Notes: generated from the letters alone by a model not told the origin. DNA of 64,000 bases from Cryptomeria japonica (GCF_030272615.1 NC_081414.1:780618119-780682118); one strand, 5' to 3'. Counted from the stretch's first letter, positions 24,651 to 37,287 are shown. Translations and numbers: made by a program.

Positions 24651-24662
24651 GCTTTCATACCA
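24651..24662 (-). other. El4 primer-binding site
   Basis: Minus-strand TGGTATGAAAGC directly follows the LTR end TTACA. It differs from the usual TGGTATCAGAGC at two positions, read as decay or a variant primer. Confidence 0.8.
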
Positions 24663-25101
24663 TGTAAGAATTTTCCAATAATAACCAGGTTCTATATCCT
24701 AATGAATAACACAACATAAGAGAGACAAAGATAGACAAGAACAAATTGTATTTTCATCAAGATACAAAAATCAATTAACTAGATAAACCATACAAAGGAG
24801 ATGAGCATACTTATAAAAGAAAGGCCAAAATGAGATCACACAATCATGATATGTGGCCCAATGAGATACAAGGGTATGTAGGGATAGGTAGGACAAATAA
24901 TAGAATATTTTACTAAAGGAAGATCACACACCAAAGATGGAATGTGAAAATAAGATATCATCACAAAAGGTGGAATTTCTCCAACAAACATCTTCCCTAG
25001 ATGCACACTTCTCTAGGTATCTTATATGCAAACTACAATGAATATATTAACCTAGGTCAACTTAAGTAAAGTGTAATTATAAGACATAATTTACACCAAC
25101 A
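24663..25101 (-). repeat. El4 5' LTR
   Basis: 439 bp, plus-strand TGTAAGAATTTTCC to TTTACACCAACA, matching the lower copy at 18178-18623. Confidence 0.93.
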
Positions 25102-25106
25102 CATAT

Positions 25107-27662
25107 AAGTATGCATATGGTTTATAGACTCCCTTGGATAAGGGTAAACAAAAATGTTTGTACATGATGTATGACTAGAAAACAACATAGCATTGAAAGG
25201 TTTGCATGGTTTACATAGAGGATTCAAGTATATCTCTTAAACTTTTCCATATAGATTAATGTTGACCTATTATTCTTCCACCAAGAGAAGGAGTTAGGTA
25301 TATCTTAATATTCCTTGATGAACTTGAAGGGGAGGTATGGGTTTACTTAAGAAATAAGATGAAGTCTTAGGTAAATTTAAATATTCAAATCATTTCTAGA
25401 AAATAATAAATGGAATAAGATCAATTGAATAAAATTATTTAATGGTAGAGAATATGTCAATAACAAGTTCATATATTTTATGTGAATATCATAGGATTAA
25501 GAGAGAAATATATAATATATATATCACTGAACAAAAAAATTGCTATGAAAAGGAAAATGGGGAATTAGTGAGAAAGAAATTTTGTATTCTATAATCCAAG
25601 GATCTTCCTTTACTTCCTTATGTTAAGGTATCAATAACACACCTCATTCTTTGAATAGATCCACTACAACTTATTTTTTTAAATCACTATAGAGGAAGCA
25701 TGGGGTAGTTAGAAACCAAATGTTAATTATTTTAGAGTGTTTAGATCTAAATTATTTGCTTACATCCTTGGTGAGATTATATAAAAAAAAAAAATCATAA
25801 GACGAGTTCTATGTGCATCCTGTTTTACTATGATAATCAAAGGAAATGATATAGGTTGTATGGTTCTAGTTGATGTGTTCACAAGTATGGGTGTCAAGTT
25901 TAATTAGTATTTTGATGATATGACAAAATCACCTCCTATTTCACAAGTTGTAATAGATAATGATGAATCCTACAGTTCCTTTGAAACCAATAAATCCTTT
26001 AATACAACTTCCAATATAATTAAAGAATCAAGCCCTCTATTAAAGACTAAGAATATTTAAGGAATTTGTAAAATGAGTCAATAAACTAATTATGTTCTTA
26101 TAAACATTATAAGGAAGTTATCTTGAAACCTATGATGAGGCTAAGGGAAAGAAATAGTTGGAACAAGTTGTGAAGAATTAATATTATTCGATGATAAAGT
26201 ATCAAACATGGCATTACATGGGAACTGGTGGACTTGCCCAAGGGCAAGAATATGATAAAAAATAAGTGGGTGCATATGACTAAATTAAAGTCTAGTTTTA
26301 GCACTAAAAAAGGGGAAAGAATAGTGGCTAAAGGGACTCACAAAAAAGGTAATTGACTACACAAAAAGTTTCTTTAATAGTAAATATCAGTACTATTAGG
26401 ATTGTTATAGCATTTGTAGCTCATTTCAAGTGGACTCCTCACAAAATCATTGTTTAAAATTTATCTTTTGAATGGAAAAATTGATGGACCGATCTATACT
26501 ACTCAGCCACCTACATTTGAAAATTTAGGTTAAGAACACTTTGTTTGTAGGTCAAGGAAGTCATTATATGGATTCACAAAAGACACAATAGCTTAGTATG
26601 CTAAGATTATTTAGTTAAAAATTCAAGGGTTCCATTATAATCCTTGTTATTTAGAGTTGTATGTGAAATAATTTGCTAAAGATGGTATACATATTATTGT
26701 GTTTTATGTTGATCATATTTTTATCATAGAGCATAACATTAACAAAATTAGTGTATAAAGTTAAATTTGAAATACATTTGAGATGATATATTTTCTCTCC
26801 ATGCTAGTTTACTAGAATCTACATATATAGTACAAATACAGTAGAATTTATCTCTCTCAAAGCAATTATTCTTTATAATTATTTTTAAATAGTTTAGGAT
26901 GAAAAATTGTAAGAGTAATTATTGCTTAGTTACTCTATGATTTAAGTTAAATAAGGACATGGAACATGAGCATGTTGATTCTACTTTACTCAGAAAAGCT
27001 ATTGGTAGGCTTATATACTTTATTCACACTAGACTAGATATTACTCTTATAGTAGGTGTGGTTTTGAGCTTTTTGGTTTCTCCTTAAATTCCATATTATA
27101 TGGTAGAAAAATAAATATTAATATATAAATAAAACACATAGACTATGGATGTTATTATTCTTATCTTAGTTACCTAATACTTGTAGTATTTTTCTTTAGA
27201 TTTGGTATGTTGTGTAAATGACTAAAAATATACCATAAGTTATGTTCCTCTTATTGGTTGTAGCCTAGATTAATGGTGTAGTAAGAGGTAATCTAATATT
27301 TCTTTATCAACTATATAGGATAAATATATATAGTAGTAAATGAGATAGCTAAATAAATAACTTGTTATGAGCTATTCTTTAATATTCAACTAATATCAAA
27401 CATGGTCTTCTTTACTTCATTGTGACAATCAAATTGTTGTCTGAGAATCCAATGATTCATGTTGTAACAAATCCTATAGGGTTTTATCACCATTATATTA
27501 GAGATGTCATGCAAAAATGGGTGATTCATCTTCAATATTGTAGGACATAGGACTAGATAGTTGATCTTTTCACTAAGGCATTATGTGAGACTAGGTTTGT
27601 ACATCTTTATGTATTTTAGGAATATGAGAAGTCAATCGAATATTTCATGGTTGCCAACTAGT
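25107..27662 (+). pseudogene. El5 integrase, RT and RNase H (broken)
   Basis: It continues the El5 frame after the El4 insertion: RLPWIRVNKNVC and CMTRKQHSIERF (pre-integrase end and HHCC zinc region). An integrase core segment, ELEGEVWVYLRNK, lies near 25330-25370. RT text runs from about 26225: LPKGKNMIKNKWVHMTKLKS, NGKIDGPIYTTQPPTFENLG, KSLYGFTK and FYVDHIFII, in which the YVDD-type catalytic motif is damaged to VDH. RNase H text at about 27000-27660 includes FIHTRLDI, HYHYIRDVMQKWVIHLQYCR and LFTKALCETRFV. It is heavily interrupted. No 3' LTR or polypurine tract could be placed after 27662. Confidence 0.75.
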
Positions 27663-28664
27663 GAGGATTATTATGAATTTATTCGATTATATTAGTGAAT
27701 AAATTATTTTAAATGGGTAACTAAGAAGAATTTTTGCTAGAAGCTATATTTTTTAAGATTATAAGGATATATTTGAAAGTAACTAGTTAAATTAATTTAT
27801 GGATAAATATAAAATAAATTAATTTTTTGAATTATCAATAGAGACCACTAGTGACAAAGCCACCTATAGCCACCTACTTTCTATCACCTTACCATCCATA
27901 ATAAACATGGGAAATAACTTTTATGCATGTTACTATAACTTCAAAATGTATTTTTTATATAAAATAAATTTAATGAGAGAGTAATTAGTATTTTCGATTT
28001 AGCAACCAATACATATATTTGCTTTTCCTTGTTTTTTTTTCTATTCAATATGTTGGATCATTAAAGAACTTATGTTCTCAAAAGAAAGGTGGTTGTATAA
28101 GTTAAAAGGAAAAGGCCTTTTATAAATGCTAGTGAATATTGAAATCAATTAAATTTTCACATAATATATTAATATATAAATATTATTTTTTATTATTTTC
28201 TATGTATTTGATTCTACAATTAAAATATCTCTTGACTATACATTTAAATGTAAAGGAATGATAAATAAGAAAGAGAACATGTGCTATATTTACATGATTA
28301 AGAAAACTCTCTAGTCCTTCTAAACTCTCAGATGTTGAAATAAGAGTTGTTAGAATTTCACAATTATTTGAATTTAGTATTTTATCAATGAAAATTTTAT
28401 TGTCTTATGAAAACCAAATTTTTAGCTTTTGATTTCTAATTTTACTTTAAAAATTAAAATAATTTATTAAGATTTGTGTATTACAATTAATATTATTTTA
28501 AATTTTATAAATTAAAGCATTAAAAACATCTTTAAATATAAATTGGATCATAAAAATATTAAAAAAGATTCTCATATTTTTGAAAAATATTTATCAATAT
28601 GAAAAATTACTCATCATTATAATTTAATGATTAATTATAATTAAAATATTAAATAATTATAGTT
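27663..28664. other. AT-rich spacer
   Basis: Very AT-rich, with many short TAAT and ATTA runs. No gene or transposon boundary is recognisable. It may hide the lost 3' LTR of El5. Confidence 0.4.
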
Positions 28665-30860
28665 TTGATTAATAAAAATGGGATAGACCCAAAATTTTAC
28701 ATATCCACTAAACAACAATACCTAGGGTGCATGAGCAATGTATGCTCAACCCAAAAAAGAAAAACACTCTAAAGACCACCAAACAAATAGATAAAGACCA
28801 GAGACAAAACTAAAAATAAAAAACCAAACAACCACCTACCAAAGACATGAAAGGATGGTCTACTATACAAAGGCATTACACTCTTGCCAATCTTAACATA
28901 GACCTATGAATTTATTAGAAAATGAATTCTTTTTCTTTGAGTCTTTTGCAAAGATTGAAGTGCTAGACATTTGGGTGGCCTTGACTAGTGAGGTATGGGG
29001 ATCCATCATTGTAGAGGAAGAATCTATGTATCTCTCCCACTTTGCCTTTCTACATTCAATTTGCTCCTTAATAGAAAGAAAGGAGGCATAATTCTTATAT
29101 TCCATCTCTTGTCTCAACATAAATATTTCCTCAACATTTCTCTTAAGGACAACTTGGCTCTCCTTCATCTCTGCCATTAGATTTATCTCAACCTTCTAAG
29201 AGAGTTTCTCATTAAGATTACTTACCATAACCTCAACCTTTTCCCATTTTTTCTAATTTTCCAACCATATCACGAACAACCTTCCAAACCCTATCAGCCT
29301 TTTCCTCCATTGCTCATTTGTAAGCCTGAGCTTTCACCTCCACCATAACTTCAAGCTCGTTTATATTTCTTATGGCCACATCAAACTATGAGAGGATCCA
29401 TTTAATAATAATTTCTTATTTCCCAATATCTTCTTCCAACTTAGACACCTTTTCTTCCAAATTAGGGGTGATGGGATTGGGGATAGAAACATCCTGTCCA
29501 ATTAAAAATTAAGAAACGTCCTCTAAAAAGTAGGAGACTAATCAAACTCTAAGGATGAGGACTCAAATTCCTCTGAAGCATCCTCCTCATCCAATTATAG
29601 TAGCTCCACATATTTAGAAGGTAGATAATTGGTATTTTCTATTTCATCCTTCTAATAGGGTTGAAATAAGTAATAACTAGCTTGGATTTAAAAGAGGACA
29701 CAACATTAGGGTTCAATTTTGAAATAGGGGTACTAGAGAGTTGCACCACTAAATTTAAATCTAAGAAGGGAGTAGGTAAAATCAATGAGGTCACCACTAG
29801 ACGAGGACAAAGACAAGTTGAGGTTGTAAAGCCTTAGTGTTAGCCCTTGGTGAAGACATAGGGAATTTTAAAAGTTAGCCCTAGCAACCAATTGCCTTAA
29901 AGAACATACATAGAAGGAAAATTTTATTTTTATGTCATAGCTTAGATGATTCAACATAGACAATTGTTGGGTATGGAATATTTTAGATCTTCCATCGAAT
30001 GTGAAGTATTTCATGAGCAACAAGGTTGCATTCTTTCATATCCTCGAGAGGTCTTCTTTATTATACCCACTTTTCTATCTCGAAACCCCTTCTCCAAGCT
30101 TGAAAAATATCTCAAATTCATTTTTTTAAGACCCTTTAGAGTTCTTAGGAAAATTTATTCCTTCCAACGATAACCCAGTAATAGTAGGGATACCCTTTAT
30201 CTTTTGCAATAACTAAACCATAATATTGCTACCTCTACAATACTTGAAGTTTGCATCCTCAATTTGGTCAAATAGGCTAGGACCAGATAGCCCCTATGGT
30301 CACAAATAACCCCACCCCCACTCACCTAACCTAGATTTCCTTTAGAAGAATCGTCGAAATTCAATTTCAGCCAACTAGATTTGTGGGGTCCCATTAGATA
30401 TAATTTATAAATCCAATAGGAGGGGATATGAATATTGAAAGAGAATCAATCAAGCTACAATTTATAGAAATCTACCAATCTAGTGATAAGGGTGAAATTT
30501 AATGTTTGAATCTTTCAAAATAGCCCATGTTTTCTTTAACATTAATAATAATTGTACTAGACAGAGAGTCCCAACTAGTCTTTCTTTAGGTAAAGATTTT
30601 GTTAATTATTTCCTTCCACAAGCTCCAACAAAGTCCTACCACCATACTTTCCTAATAAGTGGATAAGAAGGAGGAGACTAGCTAGAAATACAGTCCTTTA
30701 AATCCCTATTCCAAACCCACTGAACAAGGAACAAGCAGGAAATTCTTTGTCTAACATTCTACAATTATTAGCAATGAAAAGTAATATGATTAATATTTTC
30801 TTAGTCACTCTGACATAAAAAACATCTATTGACAAATTGAAAACCACACCCTTCTGAGAT
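28665..30860 (-). pseudogene. LINE relic, copy 1 (zf-RVT, RNase H, coiled-coil tail)
   Basis: Reading the minus strand from about 30860: a reverse-transcriptase zinc-binding segment (NRCFLCQSD, then NINHITFHC), then a plant-type LINE RNase H start, WLKLNFDDSSKGN followed by GGGVICDHRGYLVLAYLTKL (about 30410-30230). Next comes a charged region and a helical Glu/Lys-rich segment (MAEMKESQVVLKRNVEEIF, 29177-28893). The block ends near 28665 in a stretch ending TTTTTATTAATC on the minus strand. Reverse transcriptase itself is missing, so the copy is 5'-truncated. Stops occur throughout. The tail after RNase H is shared with copy 2 at the DNA level. Confidence 0.65.
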
Positions 30861-30963
30861 TGTTAATAGTAATAATTCTATCATGGCAAGTCCTCTACTA
30901 GAAAAAGAAAACCTTCAAAATTGTATTAAATATCCAAATATAATTATAGTTGTAAATTTAATG

Positions 30964-31108
30964 AATTCATTATATCTATATGCAAGCTTCTGGAAAATGA
31001 TTGTGTGCGAGTTTTTTAATCAAAAAACTCACACACAATCATTTCTAGAAGCTTGCATACAGATAATCTATGGATTGTGGACATCTCATTTCATAAAATT
31101 CATTATAT
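30964..31108. repeat. Foldback (hairpin) element flanked by a 12-bp direct repeat
   Basis: Two arms of about 50 bp, 30969-31020 and 31021-31072, are near-perfect inverted repeats with almost no loop. The left arm has TATGCAAGCTTCTGG and ATGATTGTGTGCGAG; the right arm has the complement, with a few mismatches and a small indel. The 12-bp sequence AATTCATTATAT occurs directly repeated at 30964-30975 and 31097-31108. It may be a small MITE-like foldback or an inverted duplication. It lies just outside LINE copy 1 at its 5' side. Confidence 0.7.
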
Positions 31109-31379
31109 TTTATTAAGTATATCTTTTTAATATAAAATAATATAATAGGAATTATAAATTTATTTATAAAAGTATAATTTTAATAATAAATAAATAAATT
31201 TAATTTTTAAAATATAATTATTAAATTATTAGAACTATGGCTATTAGGTGGATCAAATGTTAAGTCTTACATTGATATTAAATAATATAAATTCAAATTT
31301 CATTGTATCAAAAATAATTTGAAGTGTTCTTGTAACCAAAGTATGTTACTATAGTTAAACTTTTATACTTTAGAATGAT

Positions 31380-32540
31380 TTGGTTAATAAAAGAAGGATA
31401 GGCTTGAACCTTTACATATATGCTAAACAACAATAGTTAGGATGAATGAGGAATGGGCACTCAACCAAAAAATAGACTACCAAAACATGCTAGAAACTAC
31501 TAGACAACCCGATAAAGATGAGAGACAAAACCAAAAATCAAACAACCTGCCAAAGACACGAAAGGATGGTCTACTAGACAAAGGAATCACCCTCTTGCCC
31601 ATGTTTACATAGACTCATGAATTTATCAAAAAACCAAATATTTTCATGAGAGTCCTTTGCAGAGACTGGAGTGCTAGACTCCAGGGTTGCCTTGACTAGA
31701 GAGGTTGGGGGACGCATGATTGTAGAGGGAGACTTTGTATATATTTTTTGCTTAGCCTTTTCACACTTAATTTCTTCCTTTATAGCAAGAAGACTACATT
31801 CTTTGAAGCCATCTCTTGTCTTAGCATACACCTGTTGGCTCTCCTTCAGCTCCGTCGCTATATTCTTTCAACCATATAAGATAGCTTCTCATTAAGATCA
31901 TTAAGTCCCTAGTCCCATTTTTCTAATTTGCTAGCAATATCACTAGTAACCTTCCAAACCCTATCATCCTCTTCCTCCATCGCCCATTTGTTAACCCTAC
32001 CCACATTTTTACTATAGTACTTAAGGCCTATTTATATTTCTTATTGCCAAATCAAATTGCAAGAAGAGCCATTTTATAACCATGTGTTGTCACCCAATAT
32101 CCTCTTCCAACTTAGACACCTTTTATTCTAGATTAGGGGAGTTGGGATTGGGGATAGAAACATCTTGTCTAGGTGGGAAATGGGAAACCTCCCCTAAGGT
32201 AGTAGGAGAGTAGTCAGACTTTGAGGCTAAGGAGGACTCATATTCTTCCAAAGTCTCCTTCTCATCCAAATCCAGCAACTCCACATCTTTAGAAGGTGAC
32301 GTTTGGGTAATTTTTTGTTTCACCCCTCTAATAGAGTTGAAACATGTATGAACAAGCTTGTCTTTAGACGAAGAAGCAACGTTGGGGATCAATTTCAAAA
32401 TAGGGGCACTAGAAAGTTCAACCACTAAATTTTGAATCTGACAAGGGACGAAGAAAAATCAAGAGTGTCACATTGGGTGGGGCTAAAACCAAGTGGAGGT
32501 TGTAAAGGCTTATAATTAGCCCTTGGTGAGAAGGAAGATT
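31380..32540 (-). mobile_element. LINE relic, copy 2 (5'-truncated tail only)
   Basis: DNA similarity to 28670-29870 runs from the 3' end (ACAACAATA...AGGATGGTCTACTA blocks) to about 32540, where it stops at a T-rich junction. Minus-strand open stretches are 32425-32123 (Ser-rich then acidic, KDVELLDLDEKETLEEYESS) and 31831-31574 (helical, LAIKEEIKCEKAKQKIY). Only the post-RNase-H tail is present, as expected for a 5'-truncated LINE insertion. No target duplication was identified. Confidence 0.6.
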
Positions 32541-33289
32541 TTTTTATTTTTTTGAAATGTTATTCTTTCAAGCTTTTTTGTATTTATTTTGTAATATATG
32601 AAATTGTAAGATATCTTAAAATTTTGTTTTTAGTAGTTTCTTGTATTCCAATAACTTTGCATTTATTCCAATTAGTTGTGAAAACTAGACCCATAAAAGA
32701 GGCCCCTAGGTATTAAATGCATCTTTTAAAAAATTAAACTTGAATTATATAATGATTATTTTTTTTTAATTGAAATTTATGTTTAATATAATTATTATTT
32801 AAATTTAAATATTATTTTACTTTATCATAATTAATATATAATTTTATTTAAAATATATGTAGATATTGATAAAAATAAATTATTTTCCGATAATAATAAT
32901 ATAATGTTTATTGTCATTTAAACAAGAGACACAATGCATGAAGTTCCTTCCAATAGTGTCATTAGTTTAGAATAGAAAAAAAAGAGTTTTGGTATGATGT
33001 GTCATTTACTTACATGAAAAAATCTAGAATTACATTAGTAATAAAATAATTTGAAATATATTGTGATATTGTAGATATTTGAATAAAAAGAAATAAATAA
33101 GTATTCAAAAATAATAAAATTAAATTGTTTTATTATATTGAATTTTATTCCTTTGTAAATTCATCTAAAAATAGTAAAATAGACCAAAACCAAATTTCAT
33201 AAGCTTAACCATGTAAAAATTAGAATGGATTTTTTACAAGAAATAACTGAGAAATAAAACTAGAAAAAGAAGCAAGGCTAAGATCAAAA
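32541..33289. other. AT-rich spacer
   Basis: No coding sequence seen. It has long A/T-rich runs and lies between two LINE relics. Confidence 0.45.
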
Positions 33290-35075
33290 AATCTTTTTCT
33301 TTTTGATTAAAGGATAAACAAATTTTAAGGGAGCCCAAAACCCATAATATCAAAAGAAGAAAAGAATCATTGCTATCAACTAAGCATCAACAAACATACA
33401 TAAACCAAGCAACCAAAAATAAACACAATAAAACTAACCAAAAAATCACAAAAGAAAACACCTAATTTAAGTTCTTAAGGGTCTTTGTCGCTTCAACCTC
33501 CAACTGGGTAATATTCATGGCAAGCTTCTTCACGTCTTTAGCATCTTGGGCCACTTGCTTTGTTATTTTCTTATTGTTTTCTCTAGTTCAAATATGTGGT
33601 CCTTTTCCCTCCTCTTGAGTAACCTGTTTGCCTTTCTCCATAGAATCAAGATCTATATAAAAATACTTGATCTCCTAAGCCCTTTCAAAGTTTTCCAACA
33701 TAATTATTATTCTCTCTACATTGGATTTTGTGACCTTGTAACTAAAGTTGACCAAGGTAATTAAGTTGTGATTGATATTTTTATAGTGCATCTCAAGCCT
33801 CTAATTTTGCCTTCAATATATTTCACTACATTTTGTAGAGAGGTCACTATATTACTTCATTATTTTTCAAGCCACTCATAGCTAATGTCCTTCATATTAT
33901 CCATTTTTTTCTTTAGTCAACAAATGGAAATATTAATTTCATGAAACAAAAAATTTGCATCCTAAAATAATCCACAACTGCATTCCTCACAACTGCAAGC
34001 ACAACCAAAGGGTTTTCCTTGTCCAAATTTAACAGTAGATAATAGACACTCAAATCTCTAGGAAATGGAGTCCTGAAGCTATCCCTATCTCTTTCTTTGG
34101 ACAAAAACTTTGGTGATAGACTTCTAACATCCTCATGACCTCTTTTCATGTTTTTATTTCTTATTTCATCATCACTCTGAGGTAGGCTTTCTTGAGACAC
34201 TGAACTAGGGAAAGTCTCTCTAAGGTTAAGATTTCTTTTAAAACCCTTCTTACCTTTCTCTTTAACCCCCTCATGAACTGAGTCATCAGAGTCTTCAATA
34301 TTCCACCCAGTCCCCTAATAAAATGGGGAATCATCTCCTTATATGTTAAAATCCTCCTCACTCTCCAAATTACCCTTCTTATATTTAAGTTTAAAATGCT
34401 TTGTTCAAAGTAAAATCAAACCCTCATGAAGAATAGGGTTTTTCTTATCCTTCTTATTTTCTTTTAGGCTCGACTCTAAAGAGGATAATAGAAAGAAAGG
34501 AAAAGAAACCCTGTTCTTATGTCTAAAATGGTTCAAGAGGGTAAGATGATAACTATACGCAAGCAAAAAACACCCATCTAAAGTGAAGTATTGAATGATT
34601 ACCTTCAACACTTCATCCCACAAAGTTTTAATGGTGTCCATCTTGTAGCCTCCCATGTATTTGACCAGACACTTAGTCTCTTTGTCCTTTATAAACTTCT
34701 AGACCTCGAAATTTGTATACTTCCTATCTTTGTACAATTTTTTGCCCACAATACTTAGTCTGGTTAGCTCACAAACCACCTTCTCCATTAGCTTGAAATT
34801 CTACCTGTAAATGGTATAATGACCTTTTTTCCATCCCTTGGCAAATATTTTAGATAGATTATGGTTGCATCCATGGCATATTTCAAAGTAGGAAGTGACC
34901 CCCCTTTCTCCAAAATCCTCCAAATGGTAAAATTTTTCTTAATGTTGTCACACTTTAATGGCTCCAGCCTATTCCTATCGCCCCCCATATCTATATACCT
35001 ATGAGAATTTGGACAAAGAACAATGCAGGCTCTAGAAATGGAAGCTTCAAGAAAGATAATACCTTCACTTATCAC
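33290..35075 (-). pseudogene. LINE-linked ORF downstream of RNase H, copy 3
   Basis: Minus-strand segments in order. 35075-34788 begins FLEASISRACIVLCPNSHRY. A longer frame from 34656 to 33913, with three internal stops, has text FTLDGCFLLAYSYHLTLLNH followed by SFPFFLLSS, then an acidic/Ser-rich middle (EDSDDSVHEGVKEKG) and KRGHEDVRSLSPKF. A helical segment near 33600-33490 reads AQDAKDVKKLAMNITQLEVE. The order globular, acidic, coiled coil resembles the tails of copies 1 and 2. I do not recognise the family. Whether it belonged to the same transcript as the RNase H just upstream is inference. Confidence 0.5.
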
Positions 35076-35249
35076 ATTATCAATTCAAATAAGGGCCCAA
35101 AAAATACCCACAAAGTGTGCCAAAATTAGTAACAATATTAAACTGGTAGATCTAGTCATTATTACACCGAATGGAGTTTCCTTCTTTTGTGTGGATCCTA
35201 TCATAGGCCACCAAGTCATCCAATTTAGTAGGTAACTTTTCATTCTACC

Positions 35250-35680
35250 CGAATTCCAGCTTATGATTACTTAGGACTCCCATATTTGCAAGGAAGTTGG
35301 CCAGCCCATTGGCCTCCCTAAACTTATGAGATGTATAACATTTATCAAATGAATCAATAATCTCAAGTGATCCCTTTATCCATGTTTCTATAGTCCAACT
35401 CGGCTTGGCATCCTTTTTAAGACAATTGACAATGTTCTTCGAGTCTCCTTCAAGCCAAACTTTCTTAAAACTATATTTGAAGGCTAAAAGAATCCCATGG
35501 TAGGTTTACATAGCTTTAGTAAGGTGATTGTTCTACTTTCGCAAAGGGAGTGCCACTGTTGCCAAGACCCCACCATACTCATCTCTTAACACTCCCCCAC
35601 AACCAATTGAACCCAAATTTCCCTTCACCACCCTAAAAAATCTTTTGATTACCTATACACAAGTGTTATGATTCATACAT
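35250..35680 (-). pseudogene. LINE RNase H domain, copy 3
   Basis: One nearly open minus-strand frame reads GSIGCGGVLRDEYGGVLATV, then LTKAM, YHGILLAFKYSFKKVWLEGD, SKNIVNCLKKDAKPSW and REANGLANFLANMGVL. This is the plant LINE / RVT_3-type RNase H with the usual conserved Gly-Gly-Val, Leu-Glu-Gly-Asp and Arg-Glu-Ala-Asn motifs. Two stops interrupt it. The upstream RT is missing. Confidence 0.75.
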
Positions 35681-37008
35681 GCCTATAGAGGATTTTAAAA
35701 ATAGTGCACTATTGTAGTGATTGTCAATCACTAATAATAGATAGGTAATTTTTTGTTAGTGATATGAATCATTAGTTGTAGATGATTTGTACTCAAATTT
35801 GAAAGATAAACAATAAGTTTAAAAAAATTATAAATAAATAATTAAATATATTTGAAGTAATTTTTAAAATGAAATAATTTAAAAACCAACAATATAATTT
35901 TTAATAAAATATTTTACTTAAGAAGTTAATTTTTACATTACTTTTTCTTCTTGAATGCATAAAATATTTACTATTGTAACAATTGCCAATCATTAATTAT
36001 AGATAACTTAAATTTTTACTAGTTATAATAATTATTATTTCTAAATAATTTCTAGTCATATTTACAAGACATGCAATAAATGAATCAAATTTTATAAATA
36101 CATAATTAAATATACTTAATATAATTAAAAAATAAAAAAATTAATTTCATAATAAAATATTTTACTTAAAAAAATAAATTTTCATATTAGTTTCCAACCC
36201 CCATTCAATCAAACAACCACGAATGGTAAACACTTAGAAAGGAAAACATATTTCCATGTGGCTCTTGTCATTAATATAAACTTAACTTTCATAGAAGCTG
36301 TAGTGGACCCATTGGTAATGTTATATGTTCTTGCTTCATTTAATTCCAAAGTCTCCACTTTAATTATTGTATGCACAATTCTACCCCAAAAATAAGTAAT
36401 ATAAAAAATATTTCATCCTATGAATTTAATATGATTCGACATGAAAGAATCAACTGAATTGTAATATGTAGTATATAAATTTTATACTTATTGTTTGTGA
36501 TATGTATAAATAATAAGAAAGAAAATTGATATTTATATAATTGTGTAAAATTAAAAATAAATGTAAACAATACAAGTTTCATTCAGTTTTTTTAATTTTG
36601 TGATGTGATTGGTTTAACTAATAGAAAAATTGAAAGCCATGAATGCATAAGTATCATGCCTTTGGCTAGAACTAAAAAATTAATAATAATGAATAGCTAT
36701 TTTCATTTGAGATTAACATTTAAGTGAGAGACTTTTACAATGCATACATGAATGAGATGTGAGCCATTCCATTTGTATTAACATTTTCATCTCCATCATT
36801 TAAATTTAAGAAATAACTTAAATTTACATCATTTAATTGCCAAAACTTGTGAGAGTATAAATTGACTGAAAGTTAAACAATATCTAAATTTTTGGAAGAA
36901 AAAACATTATAATGAGCATAGCGTAATTTAAATTTTCAGTATTTACATAGAAAATTATAGTCTGATAAATCAAGCTTACTAAATTGAAACAAAATCTTAA
37001 ATTTCGCC
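35681..37008. other. AT-rich intergenic DNA
   Basis: No gene seen. Mostly AT-rich, with short dispersed TAATTA-type runs, leading up to the SINE target site. Confidence 0.5.
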
Positions 37009-37023
37009 ACCCTTATATGTTTT

Positions 37024-37287
37024 TTTTTTATATTCAAGATCATTTACAACCTGTGGAAGACCAAGAAACCACCATTAGCTCATTTCGAGCAACCACACTA
37101 GAATCAACCTATGGAAGACCAAGAGTCACAAATTAGAATCCACTTATTAGAAATCACTAGAAGCCAACTCTAAAAGACTAAGAGTCACAACTTTGAATTC
37201 CATATTAGATGTCCCTTTGGGATTTGAACTTTGATCTCCACAATGAGAACTCAATGCTTTAACCAATAGAACACAACCCCTTAGACG
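37024..37287 (-). mobile_element. tRNA-derived SINE with 15-bp target duplication
   Basis: On the minus strand the head carries a tRNA-like internal promoter. Box A is TGGTTAAAGCATTGAG (37265-37250) and box B is AGTTCAAATCC (37230-37220), with normal tRNA-like spacing. The body follows, and the 3' end is an A-rich tail (plus-strand T run from 37021). The 15-bp sequence ACCCTTATATGTTTT occurs at 37009-37023 and again at 37288-37302, a perfect target-site duplication. The last bases overlap the A tail, so the exact inner edge is uncertain. The body has internally repeated GACCAAGA / GACTAAGAGTCACAA units. It is about 264 bp long. Confidence 0.85.

Larger units (their letters stand above)
18178..25101 (-). 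mobile_element. El4: full-length Ty1/copia retrotransposon
   Basis: A 6.92-kb minus-strand element with short LTRs (446 and 439 bp), a primer site next to the upper LTR and a polypurine tract next to the lower LTR. It has a perfect 5-bp target duplication, CATAT, at 18173-18177 and 25102-25106. Gag, protease, pre-integrase, integrase, RT and RNase H remnants are in copia order. It inserted into the pre-integrase segment of El5. Its short LTRs and its protein text differ from El1 to El3, so it is a separate lineage. It is dead, with stops throughout. Confidence 0.95.
10380..27662 (+). mobile_element. El5: old copia relic carrying two nested insertions
   Basis: A plus-strand copia internal region survives in three blocks: 10380-10649 (gag), 17289-18177 (gag end, protease, pre-integrase start) and 25107-27662 (integrase, RT, RNase H). 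El3 and El4 sit exactly in the gaps, and their 5-bp target duplications account for the joins. Translation runs on across the El4 join: YKSIAKH on the left, RLPWIRVNKNVC on the right. No LTRs for El5 were found, so the ends given are those of recognisable coding sequence. It is the oldest element here, because it hosts two others and is the most decayed. Confidence 0.7.

Noticed and set aside
37220-37287. A genuine tRNA gene
   Set aside because: Boxes A and B are present, but the cloverleaf is not maintained, and the A tail plus the 15-bp TSD identify a SINE head.
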